DNA of 58,961 bases from a virus. Below the pieces are notes generated by a model. That model did no database searches. It was given only the letters and a program-made list of their open reading frames with translations, and was not told where the DNA came from. Shown piece after piece: positions 24,387 through 32,387 of the stretch; position 1 is the stretch's first letter; every line of letters begins with the position of its first letter. A program made the position numbers and the translations under genes. The stretch covers positions 1-58,961 of the IMG/VR virus record IMGVR_UViG_3300046005_001450; one strand, written 5' to 3'.

Positions 24387-24632
24387 ATGGCATTTAAAGA
24401 CATTTTTAAAAAATCAAACGACTACAATGAAAAAACTGTAGTAGGCTTCATATCATTTGCAGTAATGACAATAGTGATGATTGTAGATCTTGTAACTGGG
24501 TTCATGGGTCAACACCTCCCACTAAATGAATATGTATTTAATGCATTTATGTATATTACATTAGGATCATTCGGTATTGCCGGATTAGAAAAATTTGCAT
24601 CAACAGATAAGCAAAAGGAGCAGGATGTTTAG
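24387..24632 (+). CDS. Small membrane protein of the lysis cassette (81 aa)
   Basis: Two membrane segments: VVGFISFAVMTIVMIVDLV (residues ~18-37) and YVFNAFMYITLGSFGIAGL (~48-67), with charged ends, a holin-like layout. I chose ATG 24387 (MAFKDIFKK) rather than the upstream ATGs at 24324 and 24330, because the latter would add a mixed hydrophobic leader overlapping the promoter region. It overlaps the next gene by 8 bases. Located directly before another membrane protein and the endolysin, so a holin or antiholin role is likely. Confidence 0.65.
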   Translation: MAFKDIFKKSNDYNEKTVVGFISFAVMTIVMIVDLVTGFMGQHLPLNEYVFNAFMYITLGSFGIAGLEKFASTDKQKEQDV

Positions 24633-24945
24633 TGAAGGTGGAATAGTAATGATTGCAGGAATCCTATTAGGATTAGGTGTAATAGGTGGATCAGTTTATT
24701 ATGTTAATAAAATGTTTGCCACACATACTCAGGAAATCCTAGTTCGTTTTATTTTATTAATATTTACCTCATTAGTTGCATTATTTATTGTTGATAAAGT
24801 AATTGCTTGGCAGGTTAAATTATTAAGTGAGGAACAAAATTCTCAACTATTTGATTTAATTAAAACCTTGGTTCTTATGATTTTTTCTTATTACTTTGGA
24901 ACTAAAGAAGGTGTAGAAACTAATGGAGACCCTAATAAAAAATAA
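24625..24945 (+). CDS. Second small membrane protein of the lysis cassette (106 aa)
   Basis: Start at ATG 24625 is supported by AAGGAG at 24615-24620, a good Shine-Dalgarno box that is unusual for this phage. Two clear membrane segments (IVMIAGILLGLGVIGGSVYY and ILLIFTSLVALFIVDKVIA) and a third weak one (LIKTLVLMIFSYYFG), then a hydrophilic tail ending GDPNKK. Likely pairs with the preceding membrane protein as holin/antiholin. Followed after 13 bases by the endolysin. Confidence 0.7.
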   Translation: MFSEGGIVMIAGILLGLGVIGGSVYYVNKMFATHTQEILVRFILLIFTSLVALFIVDKVIAWQVKLLSEEQNSQLFDLIKTLVLMIFSYYFGTKEGVETNGDPNKK

Positions 24946-24958
24946 ATATAGATAAGCT

Positions 24959-25570
24959 ATGAGTTTAAAAAGTTTACAAGCTAAAATAGGAGTAACAGCA
25001 GATGGAGTATTCGGTCCTGGTACAATAAAAAAAGCAATGGAGTTTTATAAATTAACTCCGGTTAGAGCAGCACACTTCTTTGCTCAAACAGCTCATGAAA
25101 CAGGTGATTATAAATTATTTGCTGAAAATCTTAACTACTCTACTCAGGGGCTTCAAAACATATTTAAAAAATACTTTCCAGGTAATCTAAGTGACTTATA
25201 TGCTCGTAATCCTGAAAAAATAGCTAATAGAGTTTATGCTTCTAGAATGGGTAATGGGGATGAGAAATCAGGAGATGGGTGGAAATATAGAGGTAGAGGT
25301 GCTCTTCAATTAACTGGAAAAGATAATTATGCTGCCTTTGCTAAATATTTACAAAAACCAGAAATTATGACTACTCCTGATTTAGTAGCTACAGAATATT
25401 CATTTGAATCAGCAATGTTCTTCTTTGATAAAAACAAATTATGGTTAATATGTGATCAAGGAATTAACGATGCCGCTATATTAGCATTAACAAAAAGAAT
25501 TAATGGTGGTACTCATGGATTAGAAGACCGACAAGAAAAAACTAAAAAATATTACCAATACATTAAATAA
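24959..25570 (+). CDS. Endolysin, GH19 (chitinase-like) family
   Basis: 203 aa. Degrades peptidoglycan at the end of infection. A short N-terminal segment (LQAKIGVTADGVFGPGTIKK) looks like a peptidoglycan-binding motif. The catalytic domain shows HFFAQTAHETGDYKLFAENL with the catalytic Glu, NRVYASRMGNGDE, and WKYRGRGALQLTGKDNY with the second Glu/aromatic region, all typical of GH19 lysins. No signal peptide, so release needs a holin, which neighbouring genes can provide. Confidence 0.9.
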   Translation: MSLKSLQAKIGVTADGVFGPGTIKKAMEFYKLTPVRAAHFFAQTAHETGDYKLFAENLNYSTQGLQNIFKKYFPGNLSDLYARNPEKIANRVYASRMGNGDEKSGDGWKYRGRGALQLTGKDNYAAFAKYLQKPEIMTTPDLVATEYSFESAMFFFDKNKLWLICDQGINDAAILALTKRINGGTHGLEDRQEKTKKYYQYIK

Positions 25571-25581
25571 GTTGCTATAAG

Positions 25582-26007
25582 ATGAAAACATCACTATTAA
25601 TTACATTATCATTGACAACAGCATTAGCATTTATAGGTACATATTTTATGCATCTAACAGCAGATAATATAGATCAATTCCTAGCAGTAGGTTTAATTGT
25701 ATTTATTGATGGTTTTTTTGGAGTATGGGCAGGAGTAAAAAGAGAAGGTTTTCAAACTTGTAAAGCAATTAAAGTATTAAAAACATTTGGTTTTTGGATG
25801 GTAATGCTAGCAGCTATCTTATCAATAGAAAAAGGATTTACTGGGACTTCTTGGTTAAGTGAAACAATTATAGCCCCTTTTATGATATTCCAGCTAATTT
25901 CTATATTAAAAAATGCTTCTATGGTAGGTATAGTTAAAAATGAATTAGTTACACAAATATTAGATAGATTAGATAAACATAAAGGAGATAGAGAAATAAA
26001 TGGATAA
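25582..26007 (+). CDS. Phage holin (holin_4-like)
   Basis: 141 aa with three to four membrane segments: LLITLSLTTALAFIGTYFM, FLAVGLIVFIDGFFGVWAGV, TFGFWMVMLAAILSIEKGF and IIAPFMIFQLISILK. The charged C-terminus ends DRLDKHKGDREING. The DGFFGVWAG-x-KREGF element is the hallmark I associate with the Bacteriophage_holin_4 family. It overlaps the following spanin-like gene by 8 bases, whose start is preceded by AAAGGAG at a longer spacing. Role: pore formation releasing the endolysin. Confidence 0.8.
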   Translation: MKTSLLITLSLTTALAFIGTYFMHLTADNIDQFLAVGLIVFIDGFFGVWAGVKREGFQTCKAIKVLKTFGFWMVMLAAILSIEKGFTGTSWLSETIIAPFMIFQLISILKNASMVGIVKNELVTQILDRLDKHKGDREING

Positions 26008-26638
26008 AGTTAAAAATTTTATATTAGGATTAGATTTCAAATCAATTTTAATAATAGGGTTAATTATATTAATACTGCTAATGAGAATGTGTTCTGGAGG
26101 AGATCAAAGTTCTCACCCAATAATTAAAGTAGATGGAAAAAAATATGAACTGTTAAAACATACTATTGATACTGTTACAGTTATAAAAACTAAAGTAGAA
26201 TACCGTCCAGGAAAAACAATCTTTAAAGATCCCCCAATCTATATAACACCACCAACACAAATAGATTCATTAGCTGTAGTTAAAGAATACTACTCTAAAA
26301 TAGTATATAAAGATACTTTAAACTTAGATGAAGATGGAGGAACAATTGCTATAACTGATACAGTTTCTCAAAATAAAATTATAGGTAGATTATGGAGTGC
26401 TTCAATAAAGCAAAAAACAATTCATGATGTCACTATTGTAAAAGAATTACCTAAGACACAAGTATACATTGGTGGTACTGCTGGGTTTGATGAAGATAAC
26501 ATTGTAAATTTTGTAGGACCATCATTACTATTAAAAACAAAACAAGATCGTGTTTATTCTTTAGGAGTAGGATACGGAACAGATAAAAATGTTTCTATAC
26601 AAGCTGGTATTTATTGGAAAATAAAATTAGGAAAATAA
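26000..26638 (+). CDS. Membrane-anchored envelope protein, spanin candidate
   Basis: 212 aa. One N-terminal membrane helix (ILIIGLIILILLMRMCSGG, residues ~16-34), then a periplasmic region rich in Thr/Ile/Lys/Asp with alternating strands. The C-terminal ~60 residues (VYIGGTAGF, YSLGVGYGTD, VSIQAGIYWKIKLG) are amphipathic beta strands able to contact the outer membrane. Last gene of the lysis cassette, just before a terminator. This architecture suits a one-piece spanin that joins inner and outer membranes. I do not recognise a named family; function is inferred from layout. Confidence 0.6.
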   Translation: MDKVKNFILGLDFKSILIIGLIILILLMRMCSGGDQSSHPIIKVDGKKYELLKHTIDTVTVIKTKVEYRPGKTIFKDPPIYITPPTQIDSLAVVKEYYSKIVYKDTLNLDEDGGTIAITDTVSQNKIIGRLWSASIKQKTIHDVTIVKELPKTQVYIGGTAGFDEDNIVNFVGPSLLLKTKQDRVYSLGVGYGTDKNVSIQAGIYWKIKLGK

Positions 26639-26660
26639 AATTAAAAAACTTTATTAATAT

Positions 26661-26685
26661 AGGTTGGATTTCGTCCAACCTTTTA
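26661..26685 (+). terminator. Rho-independent terminator of the lysis cassette
   Basis: Perfect 8-bp stem AGGTTGGA / TCCAACCT (26661-26668 with 26674-26681), 5-base loop, TTTTATT tail. Its 5' arm also contains the GTTGGAT box of the next promoter. Confidence 0.85.
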
Positions 26686-26694
26686 TTATCTTTA
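26663..26694 (+). promoter_or_regulatory. Class I promoter overlapping a terminator
   Basis: GTTGGAT (26663-26669) and TATCTTTA (26687-26694) are separated with the same 20-base spacing as the other class I sites. The -33 box is embedded in the terminator stem. It would drive queE, folE and the nucleotide genes. ATG at 26708. Confidence 0.65.
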
Positions 26695-26707
26695 TAAAAA
26701 ATAGTTT

Positions 26708-27481
26708 ATGAAAAGAATAGAAGATTATAACAAAACACTTCCCATTGTAGAGCTTTATACAGCGGTACAGTCAGAAGGAAGTAGAGCAGGTTATCCAACC
26801 GTAGTAATCAGAACAACAGGCTGTACTCACAGATGTTATTTTGGTGAAGGTGGATGGTGCGATTCTTGGTACACAAGTATACATCCTGAGAAAGGACACA
26901 TTACTTTCCAAGACATTATTAACATGTATGATGCAAATCCTCACATCACAGAGATGATGTTAACAGGAGGATCACCTACAATGCATCCAGCATTAGTAAA
27001 CGAATTAACACATTTTGCACATGAAAGAAATATTTTCATTACAATTGAGACCGAAGGAAGTCATTTTCTTGAAACGGATTACCCAATTAATCTATTATCA
27101 ATCTCCCCTAAGTTCAGTAATTCAGTCCCTAAGATTGGCGTACTTACACCTCAAGGAGTCGTTACAGATGAAAAAATGATTAAACAGCATAACAAGCTAA
27201 GACTTAATTATGATGCAATTTCTAAATCAATTGCTTACCATTCTGACTATCATTTAAAACCAGTATGGGATGGAGAGGATCAAGAAGCATTAAAAGAAAT
27301 AATGGGATGTATTAAGATACTAGACATACCACAAGACAAAGTTTGGTTTATGCCAGCAGGAGATTCAAGAGAAGCTTTATTCAAATCATATCCTAAAATG
27401 TTTGACTGGGTGAGAGATAATGGTTATAGATTGACCTGGAGACCTCACATTATTGCATTTGAAGATCAAAGAGAAGTATAA
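26708..27481 (+). CDS. queE: 7-carboxy-7-deazaguanine synthase (radical SAM)
   Basis: 257 aa. Radical SAM enzyme converting 6-carboxytetrahydropterin to 7-carboxy-7-deazaguanine. The N-terminus IVELYTAVQSEGSRAGYPTV is typical QueE. The cluster motif TTGCTHRCYFGEGGWCDSWY has spacing C-x3-C-x7-C, with extra residues where the generic family has C-x3-C-x2-C. MMLTGGSPTM (SAM-binding GGxP) and TIETEGS follow. Together with FolE (27668), QueD and QueC it completes the route to preQ0. It overlaps the next small gene by 1 base. Confidence 0.9.
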   Translation: MKRIEDYNKTLPIVELYTAVQSEGSRAGYPTVVIRTTGCTHRCYFGEGGWCDSWYTSIHPEKGHITFQDIINMYDANPHITEMMLTGGSPTMHPALVNELTHFAHERNIFITIETEGSHFLETDYPINLLSISPKFSNSVPKIGVLTPQGVVTDEKMIKQHNKLRLNYDAISKSIAYHSDYHLKPVWDGEDQEALKEIMGCIKILDIPQDKVWFMPAGDSREALFKSYPKMFDWVRDNGYRLTWRPHIIAFEDQREV

Positions 27482-27696
27482 TGATACTACAAGAAGCAAA
27501 AATTACTGAAGTGGATTTATTAAATTCACTTTGGTGGCTGTGGTGTAATAATAAGATAGGATCTACTAATATAGAACTTTGTATAGAAGACTTGGATCTT
27601 GAAATAGAATTTATTACATTTAGCGGGTACAAATTTACAAGTAAAGATAAAAAAACAACTTATTCTTATGACAGAAAACAGAAAGAAAATTCATAA
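27481..27696 (+). CDS. Unknown small protein between queE and folE (71 aa)
   Basis: Begins on the queE stop codon and overlaps folE by 29 bases. It has an acidic, aromatic N-terminal part (EVDLLNSLWWLWCNN) and a beta-like second half ending in charged residues. Embedded in the deazaguanine gene run, so co-translated with it. No motif recognised. Confidence 0.6.
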   Translation: MILQEAKITEVDLLNSLWWLWCNNKIGSTNIELCIEDLDLEIEFITFSGYKFTSKDKKTTYSYDRKQKENS

Positions 27697-28363
27697 TGAT
27701 CTAGAAGTAGTTCAAGAAGGATTTGCCAATGGTGTTGCACCTGGTTTTCCTTTAGATGACAAAGCTAAAGCTAAAATGATTGAGAAAGCAGCTAAAGCTT
27801 ATGGTCAATTTTTAACAGCATTAGGTTGCGATTGGGAAAATGATCCCAATAGCGACAACACTCCAAACAGAGTAGCTAAAGCATATGTTAATGATTTATG
27901 GAAAGGTAGATATACAGCAATGTCTGAAATTACTTCATTCCCTTCTGATGGTTACGATGGTATTGTAATTGAAAGAAATATTCCATTAACTTCAATGTGT
28001 TCACATCATCACCAAACAATTGGAGGAGTAGTTCATATTGGTTATGTAGTAGGTGAAAATGGTAGAGTAATTGGTTTATCTAAACTAAATAGAATAGTTG
28101 AACTATTCGGTAGAAGAGGAGCAATACAAGAACAATTAACATCAGCTATTCACAATGCAGTAAATAAAATTTGTGAAAACAATAGAGGTGTAATTGTAAC
28201 TGTAGTAGGTACTCACAACTGTGTTTCTTGTAGAGGAGTTAGACATCAAGGTGCTTCAATGGTTACAACTAAAGCAACAGGTGTGTTTATGGAAAATGGG
28301 AATTTAGCTCGTGAAGAGTTCTTCGATTCAATCAAAATTAATAACGGTAATCACCCAGTATAA
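27668..28363 (+). CDS. folE: GTP cyclohydrolase I
   Basis: 231 aa. Opens GTP to dihydroneopterin triphosphate, the first step of both folate and preQ0 synthesis. The helical N-terminal half leads to NTPNRVAKAYVNDLWKG. Zinc and catalytic residues are all visible: LTSMCSHHHQTIGGVVHIGY (Cys and His), VIGLSKLNRIVELFGRR, and GTHNCVSCRGVRHQG (second Cys). Length is standard. A 1-base overlap with the phosphoribosyltransferase shows coupled translation. Confidence 0.93.
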   Translation: MTENRKKIHNDLEVVQEGFANGVAPGFPLDDKAKAKMIEKAAKAYGQFLTALGCDWENDPNSDNTPNRVAKAYVNDLWKGRYTAMSEITSFPSDGYDGIVIERNIPLTSMCSHHHQTIGGVVHIGYVVGENGRVIGLSKLNRIVELFGRRGAIQEQLTSAIHNAVNKICENNRGVIVTVVGTHNCVSCRGVRHQGASMVTTKATGVFMENGNLAREEFFDSIKINNGNHPV

Positions 28364-28758
28364 TGTTAAAAGTAGGAAACAAAATTTATTTAAGTTGGGA
28401 CGATGTTCAAGGACTAGTTGATAAACTATGTGAAAAAATTATTACTGAACTTCCTAATATTGATTCAATTTATGGTATTAGACGTGGCGGATTAATTCCC
28501 GCAGTAATGGTATCGCATAAACTAGATTTACCTTGGACATATGTAATGTTACCTAATACACTAGTTATAGATGATATTGCTGATACTGGGGAAACATTAA
28601 AAAATACAGTAGGTTGTCATACCGCCGTATTGCATTATAAACCTCACACTTCATGTCATATACCTAACTTATGGGCGTACGTACATGAAGGAGATGAATG
28701 GATTATTTATCCATGGGAAAGAAAAGATTCACAACCAATACAAGATTACAAAATTTAA
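28363..28758 (+). CDS. Phosphoribosyltransferase
   Basis: 131 aa. A compact type I phosphoribosyltransferase: SIYGIRRGGLIPAVMVSHKL near the N-terminus and the PRPP-binding motif LVIDDIADTGETL around residues 66-78. The C-terminal WIIYPWERKDS resembles small xanthine-guanine or hypoxanthine phosphoribosyltransferases. It may salvage purines, or act on a deazaguanine base; context next to folE and queE makes the latter an open possibility. Base specificity cannot be read from the sequence. Confidence 0.8.
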   Translation: MLKVGNKIYLSWDDVQGLVDKLCEKIITELPNIDSIYGIRRGGLIPAVMVSHKLDLPWTYVMLPNTLVIDDIADTGETLKNTVGCHTAVLHYKPHTSCHIPNLWAYVHEGDEWIIYPWERKDSQPIQDYKI

Positions 28759-28765
28759 TATAGTT

Positions 28766-29416
28766 ATGACCAAATTAGAACAAAAACAACAAGAATATAT
28801 TGATTTACTTAGAAATCAATTATTAGATATCTGTATGATGTCTAAAATTGAATTAGGAGATGATGTCATTAAAGAATTTCTCCTAATCCAAGCAGAAATT
28901 GAACACCTAAAACAACATTTAGTACCCTTCGTAGACGAAGTAGAAGAATTTAATGCCACAATGGGCAAACCAAACAATTATGAACCAATTATCCCCGAAA
29001 GAAAAGAATGGGAATTTGTATACAATTTCGTCCTTGAAGAACTTGAAGAATATAGAGAAGCTTGCGAAAGAGGAGACATCGTTGAGATTTTGGACGCTTT
29101 GTGTGATATTACTTATGTTTCCCTTGGGAACGGTGCTATGTTACATGGCCTTAAGGATAAGGTATGGCCGGCATATCAAGAGGTACAAGCATCAAATATG
29201 TCGAAAGCTTGTAAAACTGAAGACGAAGCCTTACAGACTGTCATTAAAAGAACAATCGAACAGGGCGAAGCATGTCATCACGAAAAAGTTGGAGAGTATT
29301 ATATCGTCTATAGAAGTAGAGATAGAAAAGTAATGAAAAATATAAATTACTTTAGACCCGATTTATCACAATTCTTCACTGAAGAACAACTAAGTAAATT
29401 TAACAGAATTAAATAA
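28766..29416 (+). CDS. MazG-like NTP pyrophosphohydrolase
   Basis: 216 aa. I chose ATG 28766 (MTKLEQKQQEYIDLL), with the GTT-ATG context, over an in-frame ATG upstream that overlaps the previous gene. An all-alpha NTP-pyrophosphatase core is seen in the second third: FVYNFVLEELEEYREA (E-E-x2-E) and then DIVEILDALCDITYV (E-x2-D), binding magnesium. Such enzymes hydrolyse NTPs, dUTP or related nucleotides, or lower alarmone levels in infected cells. The N-terminal 70 residues are a helical extension of unknown use. Confidence 0.8.
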   Translation: MTKLEQKQQEYIDLLRNQLLDICMMSKIELGDDVIKEFLLIQAEIEHLKQHLVPFVDEVEEFNATMGKPNNYEPIIPERKEWEFVYNFVLEELEEYREACERGDIVEILDALCDITYVSLGNGAMLHGLKDKVWPAYQEVQASNMSKACKTEDEALQTVIKRTIEQGEACHHEKVGEYYIVYRSRDRKVMKNINYFRPDLSQFFTEEQLSKFNRIK

Positions 29417-29438
29417 TTATTAACCAAAACCAAAAACG

Positions 29439-29795
29439 ATGACAATTTTAACATCAATTATTTTAGTAGCAGCTATTGTACTAGTAGCAGCATTTATTGC
29501 ATACCAAATGCAAAAAGGAACAAAACCTATGTCCGAATTTAAAGCAGACTTTGACAACAATGCCGAAGTACAAGAATTAGCAGAATTAGCTAAAGAACTT
29601 TACAACAAAGACTTACGTCCTATTGTAGCTAAAAAAGCACCTAAAACTAAAAAACCAGAATTTCCTATCGATCAACCAGTTAAGGAGGAAAAAGTAACCG
29701 AAATATCTCAACCAGTTGTAACAGTAAATGTTGAGGTAGCAAAACCGAAGAAAAAAAGAAAATATTACCCTAAAAAGAAAAAGACTCAAGAGTAA
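29439..29795 (+). CDS. Membrane-anchored Lys/Pro-rich protein (118 aa)
   Basis: One N-terminal membrane helix (ILTSIILVAAIVLVAAFIAY, residues ~3-22), followed by an acidic helix and a Pro/Lys-rich tail ending in KPKKKRKYYPKKKKTQE. A basic low-complexity tail on the cytoplasmic side could bind nucleic acid. No family recognised. Last gene of the nucleotide unit before the first glycosyltransferase block. Confidence 0.65.
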   Translation: MTILTSIILVAAIVLVAAFIAYQMQKGTKPMSEFKADFDNNAEVQELAELAKELYNKDLRPIVAKKAPKTKKPEFPIDQPVKEEKVTEISQPVVTVNVEVAKPKKKRKYYPKKKKTQE

Positions 29796-29804
29796 TATAT
29801 TTAT
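29796..29804 (+). promoter_or_regulatory. Candidate late-type promoter for glycosyltransferase block 1
   Basis: TATATTTAT directly follows the previous stop codon (29793-29795), 17 bases before the first glycosyltransferase. No TTTG box at the 20-base spacing. Confidence 0.4.
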
Positions 29805-29820
29805 CGGAAAATAAATCGTT

Positions 29821-31101
29821 ATGCCAAAACAAAAGGTTTCAAATGAAACAATATTTGTACAAATCGCTTCGTACAGAGACCCAGAATTATTATCTACTAT
29901 TAAAGATTGTTTAGCTAATGCTAAATATCCTGAAAATCTACGTATTTGTATTGCTTGGCAACACGCTGAAGAAGATGAATGGGATAATTTAGATGAGTAT
30001 AAAAACGATCCACGTTTTAAAATAATGGATATCCATTACAAAGACGCTAAAGGAGTATGCTGGGCTAGAAACAGATTACAAAGACATTATAACGGAGAAA
30101 AATATACATTACATTTAGATTCTCATCACCGGTTCTCTAAGAATTGGGATGAGACTCTAATTAATATGTTAAAAGGTCTTCAAAAGAAAGGTCATAAAAA
30201 ACCATTACTTACCGCCTATTTACCTGGATACTTCCCAAATAATGATCCTGAAGGGCGTAATAATGAAGTATGGTTTACTAATTGTGATAGATATATGCCT
30301 GAAGGTCCTATATTTATTGCTCCTGGTCACGTACCAAATTGGGAAACTATTAAAGAACCAATCCCCGCTAGATTTTATTCAGGACATTTTGGATTTACCT
30401 TAGGTGAATTTACTTATGATGTACCTCACGATCCTGAACTTTACTTCCATGGTGAAGAAACATCTATATCAGCTCGAGCATTTACTCACGGATATGATTT
30501 GTTTCACCCTCACATTCCTGTTATTTGGCATGAATATACTAGAGAAGGAAAGAAACGTCATTGGGACGATCATCAATTTTCCCCATTAGATAAAGCTTCA
30601 TTTAAAAAATATAGAGCATTATTTGGAATAGATGGTGAAAGCAGAGAAGACATGGATTTTGTCGGGCTTGACTTAGGAAAAGAACGTACATTGGCTGAAT
30701 TTGAACGTTATATTGGAGTAGATTTTAAAGGTAAACGAATTCAAAAACATACATCCGATCAAAAAATGCTTCCTATACCGGAAATGACAGAAGAAGAATG
30801 GGAATCAAATTTTGTAAACCGTTTCAAATACTGTATCGATCTTTATAAACCATCAGTACCTGATGAAGATTATGATTGTTGGGTAATAGCATTTAAAGAT
30901 AAAGACGGTGTTGAAATAGCTAGGATGGATGCCGATAAAGATGAAATTGCTAGAATTAAACAATCTAATCCTACTGGTCAATTTTATAATATATGGAGAG
31001 AATTTGACTGTTTAGAACACCCTAAAAGCTGGTTACTATGGCCACACAGTCCATCTAAAGAATGGGATCATGAAATTATAAAAAACGAAATACCTTACTA
31101 A
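29821..31101 (+). CDS. GlcNAc-transferase-like glycosyltransferase (GT60 type)
   Basis: 426 aa. N-terminal GT-A fold with IFVQIASYRDPELLSTIKDC, and the metal-binding motif HLDSHHRFSKNWD (D-x-H type) that marks the Skp1-type GlcNAc-transferase family (Pfam GlcNAc). RFYSGHFGFTLGEF and HGYDLFHPH follow. In eukaryotes this family adds GlcNAc to hydroxyproline; here the acceptor is unknown. Residues ~320-426 form a separate C-terminal domain. The next gene is a close paralogue, overlapping by 1 base, so the pair arose by tandem duplication. Confidence 0.8.
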   Translation: MPKQKVSNETIFVQIASYRDPELLSTIKDCLANAKYPENLRICIAWQHAEEDEWDNLDEYKNDPRFKIMDIHYKDAKGVCWARNRLQRHYNGEKYTLHLDSHHRFSKNWDETLINMLKGLQKKGHKKPLLTAYLPGYFPNNDPEGRNNEVWFTNCDRYMPEGPIFIAPGHVPNWETIKEPIPARFYSGHFGFTLGEFTYDVPHDPELYFHGEETSISARAFTHGYDLFHPHIPVIWHEYTREGKKRHWDDHQFSPLDKASFKKYRALFGIDGESREDMDFVGLDLGKERTLAEFERYIGVDFKGKRIQKHTSDQKMLPIPEMTEEEWESNFVNRFKYCIDLYKPSVPDEDYDCWVIAFKDKDGVEIARMDADKDEIARIKQSNPTGQFYNIWREFDCLEHPKSWLLWPHSPSKEWDHEIIKNEIPY

Positions 31102-32387
31102 TGAAAAAACCAAATAGTAGAAAAATATTCATCCACTTACCAGCATACAGAGAACCAGAATTAATTCCTACAATTAAATCTGCTTTAGAAAATGCTAAGT
31201 ATCCAAAACGTTTAGTATTTGGTATTTGTCGACAATTTAATCCTGAAGATGGATTTGATAATATTGATGAGTATAGAAACGATAAACGTTTTAAAATTAT
31301 AGATATACCTTACGAGCAAGCAAAGGGATTACCTTATGCTCGTTATCAAATTAACACATTGTTAACTGATGAAGAATATATATGTCAATTAGACTCACAT
31401 CATAGATTTGCACAAGATTGGGATGTTACCTTAATTGAAATGCACGACCAATTAAAAGCTAAGGGACATAAAAAACCTATATTAGCTGCTTATTTACCTT
31501 ATTATAATCCGTTTAATGATCCTGCTGAACGTACTATGGAACCATGGCAACAAACATTTGCTTGTTTTTATCCTCATGGAACAATTTTCATTAGACCGGG
31601 ACTATTACATGGTTGGCAGGACATGAAAGAACCACCCCCATCAAGATTTTTATCCGGGCATTTTTGCTTTGCTGATGGACATTGGGCTAAAACAGTTTTA
31701 CATGATGCTGATATCTTCTTTAGTGGTGAGGAATTAAATTTAACTGTACGTTCTTATACTCACGGTTATGATATGTTTCATCCTCATAAATTAGTAGTTT
31801 GGCATGCTACTATGAGAGAAGAACGTAGTGGTAAATTAGTATGGGACGATCAAAGTAAACGAGGTGAAGATTGGTGGTCTCAACAAGATAGTGCTAGAGC
31901 TAAAATTAGACAATTACTTCAAACCGAAGAGAATGGTTTTGATTTAACTGGGTATGATTTAGGAACAGAACGTACTTTAAAAGACTATGAAAAATATGCC
32001 GGTATTCACTTTAAAAAACGCTCAGTACAAAAATATACTTTAGATAATAATTATCCTCCTAACCCATATTATTTAGATGATCAAGAATGGGAAAATTCAT
32101 TTATGTTTTCATTCTATCATTTAATCCAATTTAGTAAAGCTACATTTAAACATGATGATTACGATTTCTGGGTTTGTGCTTTTGACGATGAAAATGGAAA
32201 AGAAGTATGGAGAGAAGATTATCAAGAACATCAAATTAAAGGAATACTTAATTCCCCTGGAGATTGGTATAATGAAGAAAAATTCTTCTTAACCGAAACT
32301 ATTCCTACTCGTTGGGTGATTTGGGCACATAGTAAATCTCAAGGATGGGTAGAGCGAATTGAAGAACAAATTAATTATAAAAAATAA
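31101..32387 (+). CDS. GlcNAc-transferase-like glycosyltransferase, tandem paralogue
   Basis: 428 aa. Matches the preceding protein along its whole length: IFIHLPAYREPELIPTIKSA, QLDSHHRFAQDWD, RFLSGHFCFADGHW and HGYDMFHPH fall at equivalent positions, as does the C-terminal domain ending in WVIWAHSKSQGW. Catalytic motifs are intact, so both copies are probably active, perhaps on different acceptors or as successive steps. Coupled to both neighbours (1-base overlap upstream, no gap downstream). Confidence 0.8.
   Translation: MKKPNSRKIFIHLPAYREPELIPTIKSALENAKYPKRLVFGICRQFNPEDGFDNIDEYRNDKRFKIIDIPYEQAKGLPYARYQINTLLTDEEYICQLDSHHRFAQDWDVTLIEMHDQLKAKGHKKPILAAYLPYYNPFNDPAERTMEPWQQTFACFYPHGTIFIRPGLLHGWQDMKEPPPSRFLSGHFCFADGHWAKTVLHDADIFFSGEELNLTVRSYTHGYDMFHPHKLVVWHATMREERSGKLVWDDQSKRGEDWWSQQDSARAKIRQLLQTEENGFDLTGYDLGTERTLKDYEKYAGIHFKKRSVQKYTLDNNYPPNPYYLDDQEWENSFMFSFYHLIQFSKATFKHDDYDFWVCAFDDENGKEVWREDYQEHQIKGILNSPGDWYNEEKFFLTETIPTRWVIWAHSKSQGWVERIEEQINYKK

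Noticed and set aside
28953-29333. Alternative open frame inside the MazG-like gene
   Set aside because: Overlaps a recognisable MazG-like protein in another frame and has no motif.
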